From Botrytis cinerea B05.10 (lineage: Eukaryota > Ascomycota > Leotiomycetes > Helotiales > Sclerotiniaceae), in contig NC_037313.1 in NCBI RefSeq assembly GCF_000143535.2, positions 1,247,501 through 1,311,500 of the forward strand: 64,000 nucleotides of DNA. The letters are read 5' to 3'. The notes under the pieces were generated by a model. The model was not told the origin of the DNA. It saw only the letters and a list, made by a program, of their open reading frames with translations, and did no database searches. Numbering within the stretch: position 1 is the stretch's first letter; the number at the start of each line of letters is the position of its first letter. The translations under genes were made by a program, and so were the position numbers. This document shows positions 48,936-59,393 of this stretch, piece after piece.

Positions 48936-50427
48936 ATGGCTCAAATTATGACTTCAGCTGAATCCTTACCAGAGTTTTCGATCTCTTTTAACTGGGAATT
49001 TCAAAAGAATGACGGAATACATCAGGATTCCCGATCACCACCGCCTGTCTCGCTCTCATCGACAACCAAAAGCCAGATAGACTTAAAGAGAGTCACCGAA
49101 CCGAAAGATCTTCCTTATATTTCTCCCATAGAATATGTTCATGATCCAGTACCAGAGGTACCCTGCCATCTTACCAAATTGCCGCCCCTTCCTTTTCCAC
49201 AGTACGCTTCAACAGATTGTCAATATACAAGCGTAAATAGCGTACGCGTGAATCCTCGCGCTGCAGGACTTCCATATCGTTCGAGATTCGAGCTCATCCG
49301 CGCAAGCAAGCACTGGAAAGCTAATGTCGACGAGACTAAGAAAATGCTTGAGCTGATCATTGCGGACCATTCCAGCACGAGTGTGGGGATGAGGGATGGG
49401 TTGACCCTGGCCGGGCTTGCCAAGAAAGAGCTGCGACCGGGATTGGAACATCGGGTGGTGCTTGCGACATCTTACATGTACCCCAATGCAAATGAGAGAC
49501 GAGCCAGAATAATCGCCGCAACAATGATGTTGCTTTTTATTTATGACGGTAAGAGCCCCAGGATGGATTATTAAATAGGGGCCTGCAAGCTGAGACTAAG
49601 ATTTCTGGAAAAAGATAAAATGGAAGAAACGCCGGAAGGACTATCAGTACGTGTTCCAAACTCAGGTTGTAAATTTGGTGCTAATAGCAAGTAGTTCACA
49701 AACTCGAGAGAGCAATTTCTTGACTATTTCAAGAAAGAGAATGATGTGATGGCATCGGATTCAACCACCAGCGATTTTCAGCGTCACTTAAAGTCTACCA
49801 TGAGTGCTATAGCGGATGAAGACGAGATATCAGGTAATGGCGGAAAAGAGATGATCGAAGCAATGATTGGAGGATTCCGATGCGTTCATCCAAACGGAGA
49901 GTTCCAGTCGTTGGAAGAGTATTTGAGCTTTCGACGCTTGAACGTGGGTGCACAGTAAATATGACCCACCCCGATGGAATATTCCGAGACACTGATTTTG
50001 ATATAGATATGTCATTGCGGCCGCAAAGTTCACAATTAAATCTAGTGTAGATGTGGATGACCCCCGATTTGCCAGGTATCTAAGGTTAATTGGCGACCAC
50101 CTTGGGATCATAAATGACATGGCTTCTTACGAGAAGGAATGTAGAGCCCGAAAGGAGGGTAGGCACCAGAATATGGTAAATATTGTGGCAGTTTTCCAGC
50201 ATTTGAGATCACTCCCAAGTAGTGCGGAAGCAAAGGTGGCAGCGTATACGTATCAACTGCAAGTGGAATCGTGGATAATAGAGGAAGTTGAGATGTTAGC
50301 AGCTCGCGGAGACCTGACAGATGAGGAATGGTGGTTTATTGAAGCAGTCTTCATGACAGCAACTGGAAACGCCTTTTTTTGTATGACAAGCTCGCGGTAT
50401 GGAGGAGATGCTGCCAAGCTGACGTAG
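48936..50427 (+). CDS. Class I terpene synthase (sesquiterpene-synthase type)
   Basis: Four exons (48936-49548, 49615-49646, 49695-49954, 50007-50427) encode 441 aa. Introns are 66, 48 and 52 nt; the second begins GTACGT, has GCTAAT before its TAG, and removes an otherwise in-frame stop at 49692. The tiny 32-nt second exon completes the aspartate-rich metal motif DDKME (204-208). YLSFRRLNVG (291-300) fits the pyrophosphate-sensing Arg region, NDMASYEKE (338-346) is a perfect second metal motif (NDxxSxxxE), and SRY (431-433) supplies the C-terminal Arg-Tyr pair. The first about 120 residues are a disordered extension. All catalytic motifs are present, so the enzyme is probably active on farnesyl diphosphate; geranylgeranyl diphosphate cannot be excluded. 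Product unknown. No cytochrome P450 or other tailoring gene is adjacent. Confidence 0.85.
49615..49646 (+). other. 32-nt micro-exon of the terpene synthase
   Basis: It is flanked by an AAAAAG acceptor and a GTACGT donor. It encodes DKMEETPEGLS, placing the second Asp of the metal motif exactly at the splice junction (D204 ends exon 1, D205 spans the junction). Confidence 0.75.
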
Positions 50428-50440
50428 TGGAGCCATGTAT

Positions 50441-50765
50441 TCATGAAGTTTTTTTGGGGGGCAAATAGTAACAGAGTTCAACTTTTTAGTTTAGATAGCT
50501 AGTTTTGAATGCAAATCACTAGTTTTAAGTGTATATCGCATAATTGTAGAATGTTTTTTTTTTTTTTTTTTTTTGAGAAAGTCTAAAACCGTTTTTATAA
50601 AACTTGTAGTCGAGATCTTTTGAATGTCTGTTATTTAGATTATACAATCATGCGATATTTAGTTGAAACCAGTGGTCTGTACTTAAAATTACCGATTTTT
50701 TATATATCTAAAACTAGCAATTGATGTTAAAAAGTTGAATTTTGTCTCTTTTTGTCCCAAAGAAC
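50441..50765. mobile_element. Imperfect long inverted repeat, possible MITE
   Basis: The two arms share GTTYTTTGGG, TTCAACTTTTTA, GCTAGTTTT, TTTTAAGT and ATATCGCAT in the same order but opposite orientation, around a 21-T run (50554-50574). A 9-bp direct repeat, GCCATGTAT, lies at 50432-50440 and 50766-50774, which would fit a Mutator-type duplication. The left arm has about seven extra bases before the repeat, so the boundary is not clean. No ORF inside. Confidence 0.5.
50554..50574. repeat. Poly-T run (21 T)
   Basis: Twenty-one consecutive T near the left-centre of the inverted-repeat element. Confidence 0.95.
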
Positions 50766-51078
50766 GCCATGTATATTGCTAGTCGGCACCCAGCTATTAA
50801 GAGAGACATCAATGAATCATGTTGGGGTCTTTCCTTTTGGTAAACAACCCTTAGAACCCATTGCAACTAATCACTTGATTGTGCAGAATTGATGGAAAAC
50901 ACGATAAGAACCAAAACAGTAGGCAGTTCACGTGAGAATTAGAAAACGGGGAAAGCTTCGACAGAGTCTGAGAGTTCTCTGAAAGTGATAGCAAAAAATA
51001 TTTGTGAAAATCGTGTAAATCATCCAGTATACATTGACAGGCCAATTACGTCATACTTTTCATGTTCCGTGAAGCAGA

Positions 51079-51861
51079 CTATCCCAAATTCCTCTCATCG
51101 CCCGCTGCCACCACCACAGCATCCACTATTTCCTTCTCCTTCGTAATAAAGACACTATAAAATGTCTCATAATCCTCCGTCTTAAGCACTACCCCCTCAC
51201 TCTTCACCTTCTCAAGCATAAGATCTTGGTACGGTCTTGGCACCGAATAATCCTGCTGCGTCAAAATATACGTAACAGGAACTCTCCTCCATGCATCCCC
51301 CTTTGTCTTCGTCTCGAAAGCCGGCATCGAAGACCTCACAAGATTTGGCAGTTCTTTGTCGACGATATCCTGCTCTACACCGCGCAGAAATAAAAGAGAT
51401 GGATTGGAGGGGGATGTAGACCCATCATCGAAATTCTGGATGAACTGAGGCCAGAGATGGGCGAAGCCTACTTCTTGAATGATCTCCCAGACCGACGTTC
51501 CAGGAACGAGAATTTAGGCACACATGTAAAAGAGATGGATAACTCCTCCCGATTTTCCTTCAGCTTTGCGGTCGGCAAATATTAGACCTTCGATGGCGTC
51601 GGTACCGACTGCTCCGCCATAGGAATGCATGGTCATGAAAACTCGCTCATCGGCTTCGACTAGTGAGGTTCCAACATTGCGGACGGCAGTGAAGTCTTCT
51701 GTGAATGAAGAGACAGGAGGGAATTTGTCGTTGCATGAAGGTAGTTGTGGACAGAGGACCTTGAATCCTTGTGCTTCCAACGCACTAACGTAGCCTTTGT
51801 AATTGGCAGGGGTATGCCAAGCGCCATGTACCAAGACGATTGTGGGAAAAGAGGTTGCCAT
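51079..51861 (-). pseudogene. Alpha/beta hydrolase with premature stop
   Basis: One continuous frame of 261 codons is broken only by TAA at 51514-51516 (codon 116). Upstream, TIVLVHGAWHTP is the oxyanion region and MHSYGGAVG holds the nucleophile Ser80. Downstream, TYILTQQDYSVP supplies the acidic segment. The usual GHSP His motif is replaced by ETFYSVFITKEKEIV, so the catalytic His also appears missing. No intron with GT..AG ends and the right phase removes the stop, and it falls in the conserved strand after FYMCA. The family hydrolyses esters or related small molecules. The gene lies beside the terpene synthase on the opposite strand, but linkage in a pathway is only a guess. Confidence 0.75.
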
Positions 51862-52412
51862 GACAGTTTGGACGGACGATAGATTTAGATATGAGAGGCT
51901 TAGAGGAGCAAATGGACTTCAATTAACGAACTATTAATACCTCAGCATAAATTTTAAAGAATGGATTTCCAGAGAAAAGGGAAATCGGCAAGAACGAGGA
52001 TAGACTCGTTTTTATACCGTGCTATTCGCATTTAATATGTTACGCGAGTGATGCTAATGCGCAAGGAACCAGCAGTTAGACATGACTAACCAGTCCTGTA
52101 AATAGATGCATGAACCAGAGCAAAAACCCCACAAGGACACAGTAAAGTGCTGCAATCTTACCAACAATCCCGAGTACTTGCACAGGGACTAGTTGACTAA
52201 GTGTGGGGAAACAGTATTGGAACCTCCCCTTCGTGTTGCAATCATTCAAATTGTTTTGAACACTGATAAATTTCACACTGAGAACTCATCAAACACACTC
52301 AAAACTCAGAACGGGATACTGGATACCCTGATCTTCTTATTTTTGTGAATGCACTTTTTCAATTTGTGTATAATGACCATTCTCGTCAACATAGCAAATG
52401 CACAATTTGTCT
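51862..52412. other. Intergenic spacer
   Basis: It holds the upstream region of the hydrolase relic and the 3' side of the DUF3176 gene. A minus frame at 52276-52076 (66 codons) has a hydrophobic C-terminal half but no domain or start context, and I treat it as chance. Confidence 0.5.
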
Positions 52413-54413
52413 TCATCTTATCGACCGTGCCCCTTTAAATATTTTCTGGACATCCGACGGTCCTATAACAATTTCCTCCAGTTCGACATCCTCACGAGAT
52501 TCATGTATCTCACTATAATTCCCATATAAACAAGCCCTTTCACTTCTTGCTCTCGCAGTCAAATCACTCATCGTCTCCGCGCCTCTAAACGTGTGGCCTA
52601 CCATAAGCCCCCTAGAAAGAACGGCAAGTGAGCTTGATTTCCAAGCAGGGGTTCCACGGAGTCTCGTCTGATAGATTGTAAGGATGATGAAAACAGTAGC
52701 GGCGATGATAAAGAAACAGTGCAATGATATCCATTCCCATTTAATCTTATAAAAGGTCACCGTTTCATAAACCGTACCTGCTTGTACTTTTGCGCCATCA
52801 TCGTTCGCGCGAATGGAGTTGCTCATGCTTTTTGCAAGAGACGCAAATGTAGCTGGGAGATCATTGCTCGTATTGAAAGCCTGCATCGAGCTAGGCTTGT
52901 ATTGAAGATTGTTGTCGGACATGATGTAGCCATTCAATCTCGCCTGTTGTGTCTCGGTGACATTATGCGTAATATTCAGGTCAGTCGAAAAAAAATCGCT
53001 GAAGTAGCTACTAATGCTATTGACAGCCTCTTCTGAGATATTGTAGTTTCCGCCTAGGGATAAGTCGGATCGAGGTGCGGCGGATAGTTTATCGTCGAAA
53101 TTAAGACTCGATACGGTCGATGAGTTAAGAACATCAGCCCATTTCGAGCTTGTAACCTGCCATGAATCCGGATCTCGCTTTGCACTCGTAACCTCAGAAA
53201 CGTCTTCGGACAGAGTACTGTTGGAAAGTGTAGAATTGTACTGATTGACACAATAGTACAGACCGCATTCTCGTGCTTCGATATCTAAGTTTGGCCATGT
53301 CTGATTTAATCCATCCTGAGGCGGGTGCACTTTGAGGAAAGTCATCGCCCATATCAAAGTATCGATTTCTTGTAGTGATACCGTCTCACTAGTATTTCCA
53401 GTTCCATAGGTCGTCATAAATATACCACCTGGGATTTTCAAAGATACATATTTTGTGGTGTAGTTCCAACCATCAAAACCATCGATGAAGAGGCCATTGG
53501 GAAGTCGAAATGCAGTGCCCATTTCTAGGATCCCAATACCACTGGTTTGCAAGTATGTGTAGAGATAATTGTAATCTCGATATTCAACTACATTGTCGCT
53601 GAGATCGTTGCAAACACTACAAACCGAAAGGGACTCAAATGCGTCCCACGTACAATTTCCAGAAGTACATGTGTGAGGTAGTTGTTGAGTGATCATTTCA
53701 GTAGGCTGCGTAAGACCGTATAAGACTGCTGACTGCATGACAAAATCCGCGTCAGCGAAGGCCTGTGGTATGGGCGGATCACCTATTCATGGGTCAGCGG
53801 TTTTGATACCTCACTGGAGTTTCGGGAGGATCAAATTTACTTGACACCACCGCGGGCTGCGCAGTGAAAAATCGACCCCTAGAATAACGATCTGCTCTGG
53901 GAACGACGGCAATTCCATGTTTTTGAGGAATCTGACGTTGTTGATATTGGACAAGTTGTTGTGTAAAAGGATCAACAGCCAACGCTAGAACCGTCGTGAT
54001 AGCACCGACGCGTACTATGAGCCTATCCGTGTGAGTATCATCTCTGCGTCGTATATGGAAGACTAGAGTTCTTACTCCCGATTTTTCCTCCATAACAATT
54101 TGAAACTACCTAATGGCCCCCGGCTTGCAGCATCAATCTTATCGAAATCTATCAGAAAATGCTTCTGTTCTGAGAAATGGAGCCATTTCCACTGGCTAGT
54201 GGACTCAGCAATGGAATACAGGACAAGAACTTTAGCAGCAGTTGAAAGAATAGATACTAAGGTGTTAAGTGTGATGCCATGCCAACTAAAAATAGTCTTT
54301 CCGTCATACACATACAGAAGTGCAGCTAAAGCTATGAAGCATGACGTTCCTAAGACGAGGGAAGCAAGCTCTTGTTTCCAGAAGTGGACGTTCCAGGAGA
54401 GCTCTCGCGACAT
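52413..54413 (-). CDS. DUF3176 family membrane protein
   Basis: Three exons (54413-54076, 54022-53841, 53782-52413) encode 629 aa; introns 54023-54075 and 53783-53840 have GTAAGA/GTAAAT donors and ATAG acceptors. Family hallmarks are in order: SWNVHFWKQELASL, a membrane segment (LVLGTSCFIALAALLYVY), ITLNTLVSILSTAAKVLVLYSIAES, WKWLHF, a FDKIDAASRGPLGS motif, VGAITTVLALAVDPFTQQLVQY, then CTSGNCTWDAFESLSVCSVC. A large N-glycosylation-rich outer region follows (many Asn-x-Ser/Thr, for example NYNIS, NITHNVT), then a final membrane segment (HCFFIIAATVFIILTIY) and an acidic tail. The function of this Pezizomycotina-wide family is unknown. An in-frame stop just upstream of the ATG supports the chosen start, unless an upstream exon exists. 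Confidence 0.85.
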
Positions 54414-55228
54414 CGATCCAAAAAATTATGAAGCTTTTGCAAGACAAGAAAGAAACTTCACACAAAATAAAACGTGGAAATCTCACTTGTTAAGTAAAAT
54501 CTATACAGTGGGGCAACGACTGCGTCTGTATCCTTATACAGATGATCGCTTTGCGCGGTCGTGAAGGATACCCAATGGTGATTAAGATGGACCATGTTGT
54601 CACCATTTCTTGGCACGAAGCTGATATTTCGGCCAGTTGTATGACTGCCAGAGATCTTTGCTTAATTTGATCCAAATTTGACCGTCGGCTGCTGGACTGT
54701 TGGTATCATGGCACTGCATGGCTACGGGGAATCTCAGGCCCTGGTTCTTCCAGCGGCAAATGAAATGTCATCCTGTGGGAGATCCGCAACCAAGTTTGAG
54801 GATGTTGTACGTACATTAATATGTGTGTTGTAGCGGTGCATTGTTCATTGTACCATAAGCCCCGTCTGAAACTGGTGAACCCTTGTATAAGCTTATGTAA
54901 CCTCGACTAATTCACAGCTTTTAACCTTAAAATCTTAAAGATAGATCAGCCTCACATAAGATGTACGTACAACGGCAACATCCCGACCACGTTTACTATT
55001 AACAGCCTGGATAGATAAAGTGTTGAGACTTATCTCATCGTTCAGTTGCACTCGTAATTCTAGCCAAACAGATGTAGGCTTTCAGGGTTCAAATCGCAAT
55101 TCAAACACGGTAAAAGGGGAAGTAGGTTGAAAATGTGCAACATTTCATTCATTTATTCATTCCACGGTACTTATAACTGCCAGTCTCTTGATATCATTTC
55201 TTCATTTCCTCTATCTCATTGCACAACC
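54414..55228. other. Intergenic spacer between DUF3176 and GluRS genes
   Basis: The left part is promoter of the DUF3176 gene and the right end is 3' region of the GluRS gene. A GGGTTCAAATC B-box-like motif at about 55085 has no matching A box or acceptor arm. Nothing else seen. Confidence 0.5.
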
Positions 55229-57180
55229 TCACTTCGTCTTTCCAGTAGGGATACCGAACATCACGGCTGGCTTTCCATCCTTAGCCGCTCTATCAACTCT
55301 GAAATACCCCTTTCTCTCCAACTGAATAATATCATCCTCTTTAAGATCGGCCACATTGCTATCGCATAGCTGATCTGTCTTGTGAGCAGAATCTGGTGTG
55401 AGGAAATCCTCCCAGTTATCATCTTCCTCCAACTTGTCCTTAGTAATCATGTAGTCAAATTCGTACACTTCTGCTGGAACAAGATTTTGGTCGGAGGATA
55501 ACCAGGTGACTTTCTTCTCAGTTTTCTTAACGTCGCCCTCCAAGTGTAATTCCAGCTCAATGTCTGTAATTGGACCAGAGCCGTTGATTTTGCGCACGAA
55601 TGCATTACCCCAGTTCATGAGAGTAATTTCTTCGCCTTCTTTAAATAACTTGACATCCTCTTGATCAAGAATGAGGTTTTTGCTATATGTGACCTTCTTC
55701 ATTCCGACCTTGGGGTTCTTTCCATGCTTAGGCTTGTCTTCGGTGTACGGGGACTCTGGACCATTGATGACAACTGCCTTTACTTGATCCTTGATATCGA
55801 CACCTGTGTGTCTTGGTGCAATTGGATCGATTTCCTTCTTGTTCGAGGCCCAGAAATTGGTCCAATCCATGGTTACAATATTTCTACTTGGTCCCTGCTT
55901 CAAGATAAAATCTCTCAAAGCGGGAATTGTCATACCCCTTCTTCGAACTCCACGGATTGTAGGCATACGAGGATCATCCCAACCCCAGACTCTTCCAGCA
56001 TCAACCATCTTGGCCAATTTACGTTTTGAGAGGAAGACTCGAACGAAGTTCATGCGAGCGAATTCCCACATGTGTACTGGTGTAAGGTTCAACTTGGTGA
56101 TAAACCATTGATATTGGGGATTTCTGTCATTGTACTCGGTTGTTCTCAAGGCGTGTGTAACTCCTTCGAGAGAATCGACGATTGGGCATGCGAAATCATA
56201 GGTAGGATACATCTTCCAAGTAGTACCGGTGCGGTGATGGGGCAAGGGGCCACCAGTTTCAGGATCGTCATTGGGGCATCGGTAGATGACAGGGTCGCGC
56301 ATTGCCTTATTTGGGTTGTCTACAGACATCTTCGCTCGGATACAGAACTTCTTTCCTGCTTCTGTGCCGTTCTTCATCTCTTCGAATATGGCGAGGTTAT
56401 CTTCAACACTCTTATCTCTATTCTTGCTTGCAATACCATCCATTCGTTGTTCCCTCATGGTCTGCTGATCTGTATCATCTGCGTAAGCGTTACCCTCTTT
56501 GATGATTCTCAGTCCATATTGATATAACTCTTCAAAGTAATCGCTAGTATGACTCTTCTTGTCTGGCTTAACGCCCATGAGTGCTAAATCCTCGATAATA
56601 GAATCTTGGAATTCTTGTTTCTCTTTTGAAGGGTTGGTATCGTCAAATCGGAGGAGAAGTGTGCCCTTGTAAAGCTCGTGTGCGAAATAGTCATTGAGAA
56701 GGGCAGCCTTTGCGTGACCGATGTGAAGATATCCACTAAACAACGTTAGTCCCATAGCTTTGAGGTACATGTGATTTGGTTGGCATACGATGGCTCTGGT
56801 GGAAATCTAGTAACAACGCCCTTCTCAGTGTTGGGCAAAGCTATGTTGTAGCTTGCTCCCGCCTTGCTAGCAGCTGTCTTCTTTGCCTTCTCGGCCTCAT
56901 CCTTAAGCTTAATCTCCTCTTGAATCTCTGGATGTGTTTGCTCGATGAATTGATACCATCTGACAAGATTGAGAGAAGTTCCCTTCTTTAAGAAAGCAGC
57001 AGCAACTCTGTTTGTGCGAAGGGTGACCCATATTTTTGAGTCCAAATCAGTGATCGTGTACCCGTCAATATATGAACGAAGGGTAAGATGCTTATCCAAG
57101 GCGATTAAATGTGGCTCGATGGCTTTGAAGTCTAGCGGAGCTAGATTCGTCGCCAGTTGAGACAATTCTTCGGACTTCAT
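55229..57180 (-). CDS. GUS1: Cytosolic glutamyl-tRNA synthetase
   Basis: Two exons (57180-56789, 56735-55229) encode 632 aa. Intron 56736-56788 (GTATGC..GACTAACGTTGTTTAG) sits inside the HIGH-region motif; splicing gives RFPPEPSGYLHIGHAKAA, with HIGH at 135-138. RFDDTNPSKE (about 160-169) follows, and LSKRKL (366-371) is the KMSKS equivalent. TTEYNDRNPQYQW and MWEFARMNF fit eukaryotic GluRS rather than GlnRS. Residues 1-110 are a GST-C-like appended domain (LDKHLTLRSYIDGYTITDLDSKIW) used in yeast to bind the Arc1 cofactor. The C-terminal beta-barrels bind the anticodon. The enzyme charges cytosolic tRNA-Glu. It shares a 229-bp divergent region with the uL1m gene. Confidence 0.93.
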
Positions 57181-57409
57181 TTTTTTTGGTATATTTGAGT
57201 AATAATAAATTGCTTTGATTATGTCCTGAGATAAATTCTGAGGGTAGTGGGGGAATTTGTTGACTCAGGGCGGGGTGGCACGGAAAGGGTTTCACCGGGC
57301 GCCGAGCGGAAGCTAAATTTTGTGATTTGGCGCTAGTGATTCTGGATGATCTCGAATTACGAGCACTTTCTACCAATATTGAAATACTTTAGACCTCGAT
57401 CTACACAAT
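57181..57409. promoter_or_regulatory. Short bidirectional promoter of GluRS and uL1m
   Basis: Only 229 bp separate the divergent start codons of two translation genes. The centre is GC-richer (about 57265-57310, with GGCGCCGAGCGG) than both flanks. No named factor site was recognised. Confidence 0.6.
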
Positions 57410-58409
57410 ATGGCAGCTCCAGGATTATGCCTAGCTCAAATGAGCAGGCTGTCTTTGTCTACTGCGCGACATACCTTACTTCATGCACCAAAAGCCTCAA
57501 TACCTATAGTTCAAGTGCGACACAAGGGCTTCAAAGAGAGGATTCTTTCCAAGAAGGAGAAGTCGGGCGCTCTTACTGGACCAACCAAATCGTTTTCTAA
57601 AAGGAAGACAACAGAAAAGAAAAAGAAGAAGCCAAGAACTACATATCGACAATATGACCCAAAAGATGCGGAAACATTCACCTTGTGTGAAGCCATGCGG
57701 TTAGTCTACCTTGATCCAATTCAATATGTTTACTAATGCCGCGCATAGATATCTTAGAGCATTCGAAGTTGGAAGACCTCCAAATTCTTCCAAATACGAG
57801 ATACATCTGAAGATGAAATCACTTAAGAACGGTCCCGTCGTACGAAATCGATTAAGGCTTCCACACCCAGTCAAAACTGATTTAAGGATATGCGTCATTT
57901 GCCCTCCAGATTCGAAATACGCGGAATCTGCCAAAGCAGCCGGAGCGACACTAGTTGGAGAAGAGGAGATATTTGAAGCCGTCAAGGCTGGCCGGATCGA
58001 GTTCGATCGATGTATTTGTCAAACGGATTCCCTTGCGAAAATGAATAAAGCTGGATTGGGTCGGGTTTTGGGTCCTCGAGGACTGATGCCCAGCGCGAAG
58101 ACGGGTACCGTTGTGAAAGATCCAAGCTTGGTCTTGAAGGATCTGATTGGAGGCGCTGAATATAGAGAACGTCTAGGTGTTGTAAGAATGGCGGTCGGTC
58201 AACTCGGTTTCACACCAGAGGAAATGCAACGAAATGTCAAGGCCTTCATCGAGGCCGTAAAGAAGGATATGGCACAATTAAGTGACAAGATCAACAAAGA
58301 GATGGTCGAAGTAGTTTTGAGCTCTACAAATGGCCCTGGGTTCATTCTTAATGGGGAGTTCAGAGATCTCAATTCGAGTTTGACCCCTCGAGACTTATCG
58401 ACTTCATAA
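57410..58409 (+). CDS. MRPL1: Mitochondrial large-subunit ribosomal protein uL1m
   Basis: Two exons (57410-57699, 57749-58409) encode 316 aa; intron 57700-57748 (GTTAGT..GCATAG) joins CEAMR to YLRAFEVG. The first about 40 residues are basic and hydroxylated (RHTLLHAPKASI, then VRHKGF), a likely mitochondrial presequence, followed by a very Lys-rich stretch (KKKKKPRTTYRQYD). The L1 fold is clear: FEVG start, KNGPVVRNRLRLPHPVKTDLRICVI, then the signature LGRVLGPRGLMPSAKTGTVV. L1 forms the mobile stalk that handles tRNA leaving the E site. Confidence 0.92.
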
Positions 58410-58523
58410 CAAAATACATTATGATATGCACATTTGTACTTTAACTGTATAATGAAAATTCATTTACTTTAGCTGGGTATATTACTACAAACTCCTGGAG
58501 CTATACAATACATGGTTCAACTG

Positions 58524-59393
58524 CTATGTTGATTTGACATCTCTCAATATCTTTACCGCTTCATCGCCAGCTCCCAAATCGCGGTATATGCCCATGATCT
58601 TGACCAGCCGCGGTCTACCTTCTACTTTTAAAGACATTGCTTGCTTCAAAGCATTGTTCAGGTCCAGAACAATGGTGTTCTTCAGTCGTAGTAACCGAGG
58701 TTGCTGAGCTGCGATGAACGGATGATCCAATCCGATCGTGATTGACAGGTGCTCAACGTTACGATAGTCTAGCACAAATCTTTGAAGCCTTTTCGTACTT
58801 GTTCCATTGACAACGCCATCAATAGCAAGATCACCTTCATCCTCATCCTCATCCTCTTCTTCATCTTCACTCCAAGAATCTTCAAGCCCATTTGGTGACC
58901 GACCAAGGGATGCAACCATTAACCTATCCTCCAGCTCTTCGAGTCGCGAATCAACCTCGAGCAATTTTCTTCCCAGAGCTATTTCCTTAGTAACACTTTT
59001 CTTCTCATCAAGAAGACCCTCAACTTCCAATTTCCTTTCCCTAACCTTCCCTCTTACATCCTCAACACCTCTTTTAAAACCTAATAGGCCCACTCTAACA
59101 TCTTCAACCTTCTCTTCTCCACCCTTAAGGTCCGAGCCCAAGCTTAGAAATTGCTCATAATTGGTATTTACCAGATCCAATAATTCTTTTGAAAGACCCT
59201 GTGAACGCTCACGAAGGTCGGAACGTAAATCCTCGAGAGTCTGGTGACGATCTGATAATGTAGATAGATAAGTCGGTGCATCAAAAGTTGGAGCCAAGAA
59301 ATCGGATCGGGGAAGGGCTTCGGGATATGGAAGATTGTCCTCATCGTCTGAGGAAACATCACCCGATCCTCCACCAAAGTAGAATTTGCTCAT
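58524..59393 (-). CDS. COG2: Conserved oligomeric Golgi complex subunit 2 (N-terminal family)
   Basis: An intronless ORF of 289 aa. LPYPEALPRSDFLAPTFDAPTYLSTLSDRHQTLEDLRSDLR is the conserved COG2 N-terminus (PF06148). A long coiled coil follows (about 60-165: SQGLSKELLDLVNTNYEQFLSLGSDLKG, then EVEGLLDEKKSVTKEI and VDSRLEELEDRLM). An acidic insert (SEDEEEDEDEDEGD) and a C-terminal helical part complete it. The protein is shorter than animal COG2 but of the size usual in fungi. COG tethers retrograde vesicles at the Golgi. It converges on the uL1m gene with only 114 bp between stops. Confidence 0.88.
   Translation of the reverse strand: MSKFYFGGGSGDVSSDDEDNLPYPEALPRSDFLAPTFDAPTYLSTLSDRHQTLEDLRSDLRERSQGLSKELLDLVNTNYEQFLSLGSDLKGGEEKVEDVRVGLLGFKRGVEDVRGKVRERKLEVEGLLDEKKSVTKEIALGRKLLEVDSRLEELEDRLMVASLGRSPNGLEDSWSEDEEEDEDEDEGDLAIDGVVNGTSTKRLQRFVLDYRNVEHLSITIGLDHPFIAAQQPRLLRLKNTIVLDLNNALKQAMSLKVEGRPRLVKIMGIYRDLGAGDEAVKILRDVKST

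Noticed and set aside
49692..49694. In-frame TAG in the terpene synthase read as a disabling mutation
   Set aside because: An intron at 49647-49694 with GTACGT donor, GCTAAT branch-like site and TAG acceptor removes it and keeps frame, so the gene is modelled as intact.
52076..52276. Small hydrophobic minus ORF near the DUF3176 gene
   Set aside because: Sixty-six codons, hydrophobic only at the end, with no homology I can recognise and no splice partner. Probably chance.
55081..55100. B-box-like GGGTTCAAATC suggesting a tRNA
   Set aside because: No A box, acceptor arm or anticodon arm at the right distance.
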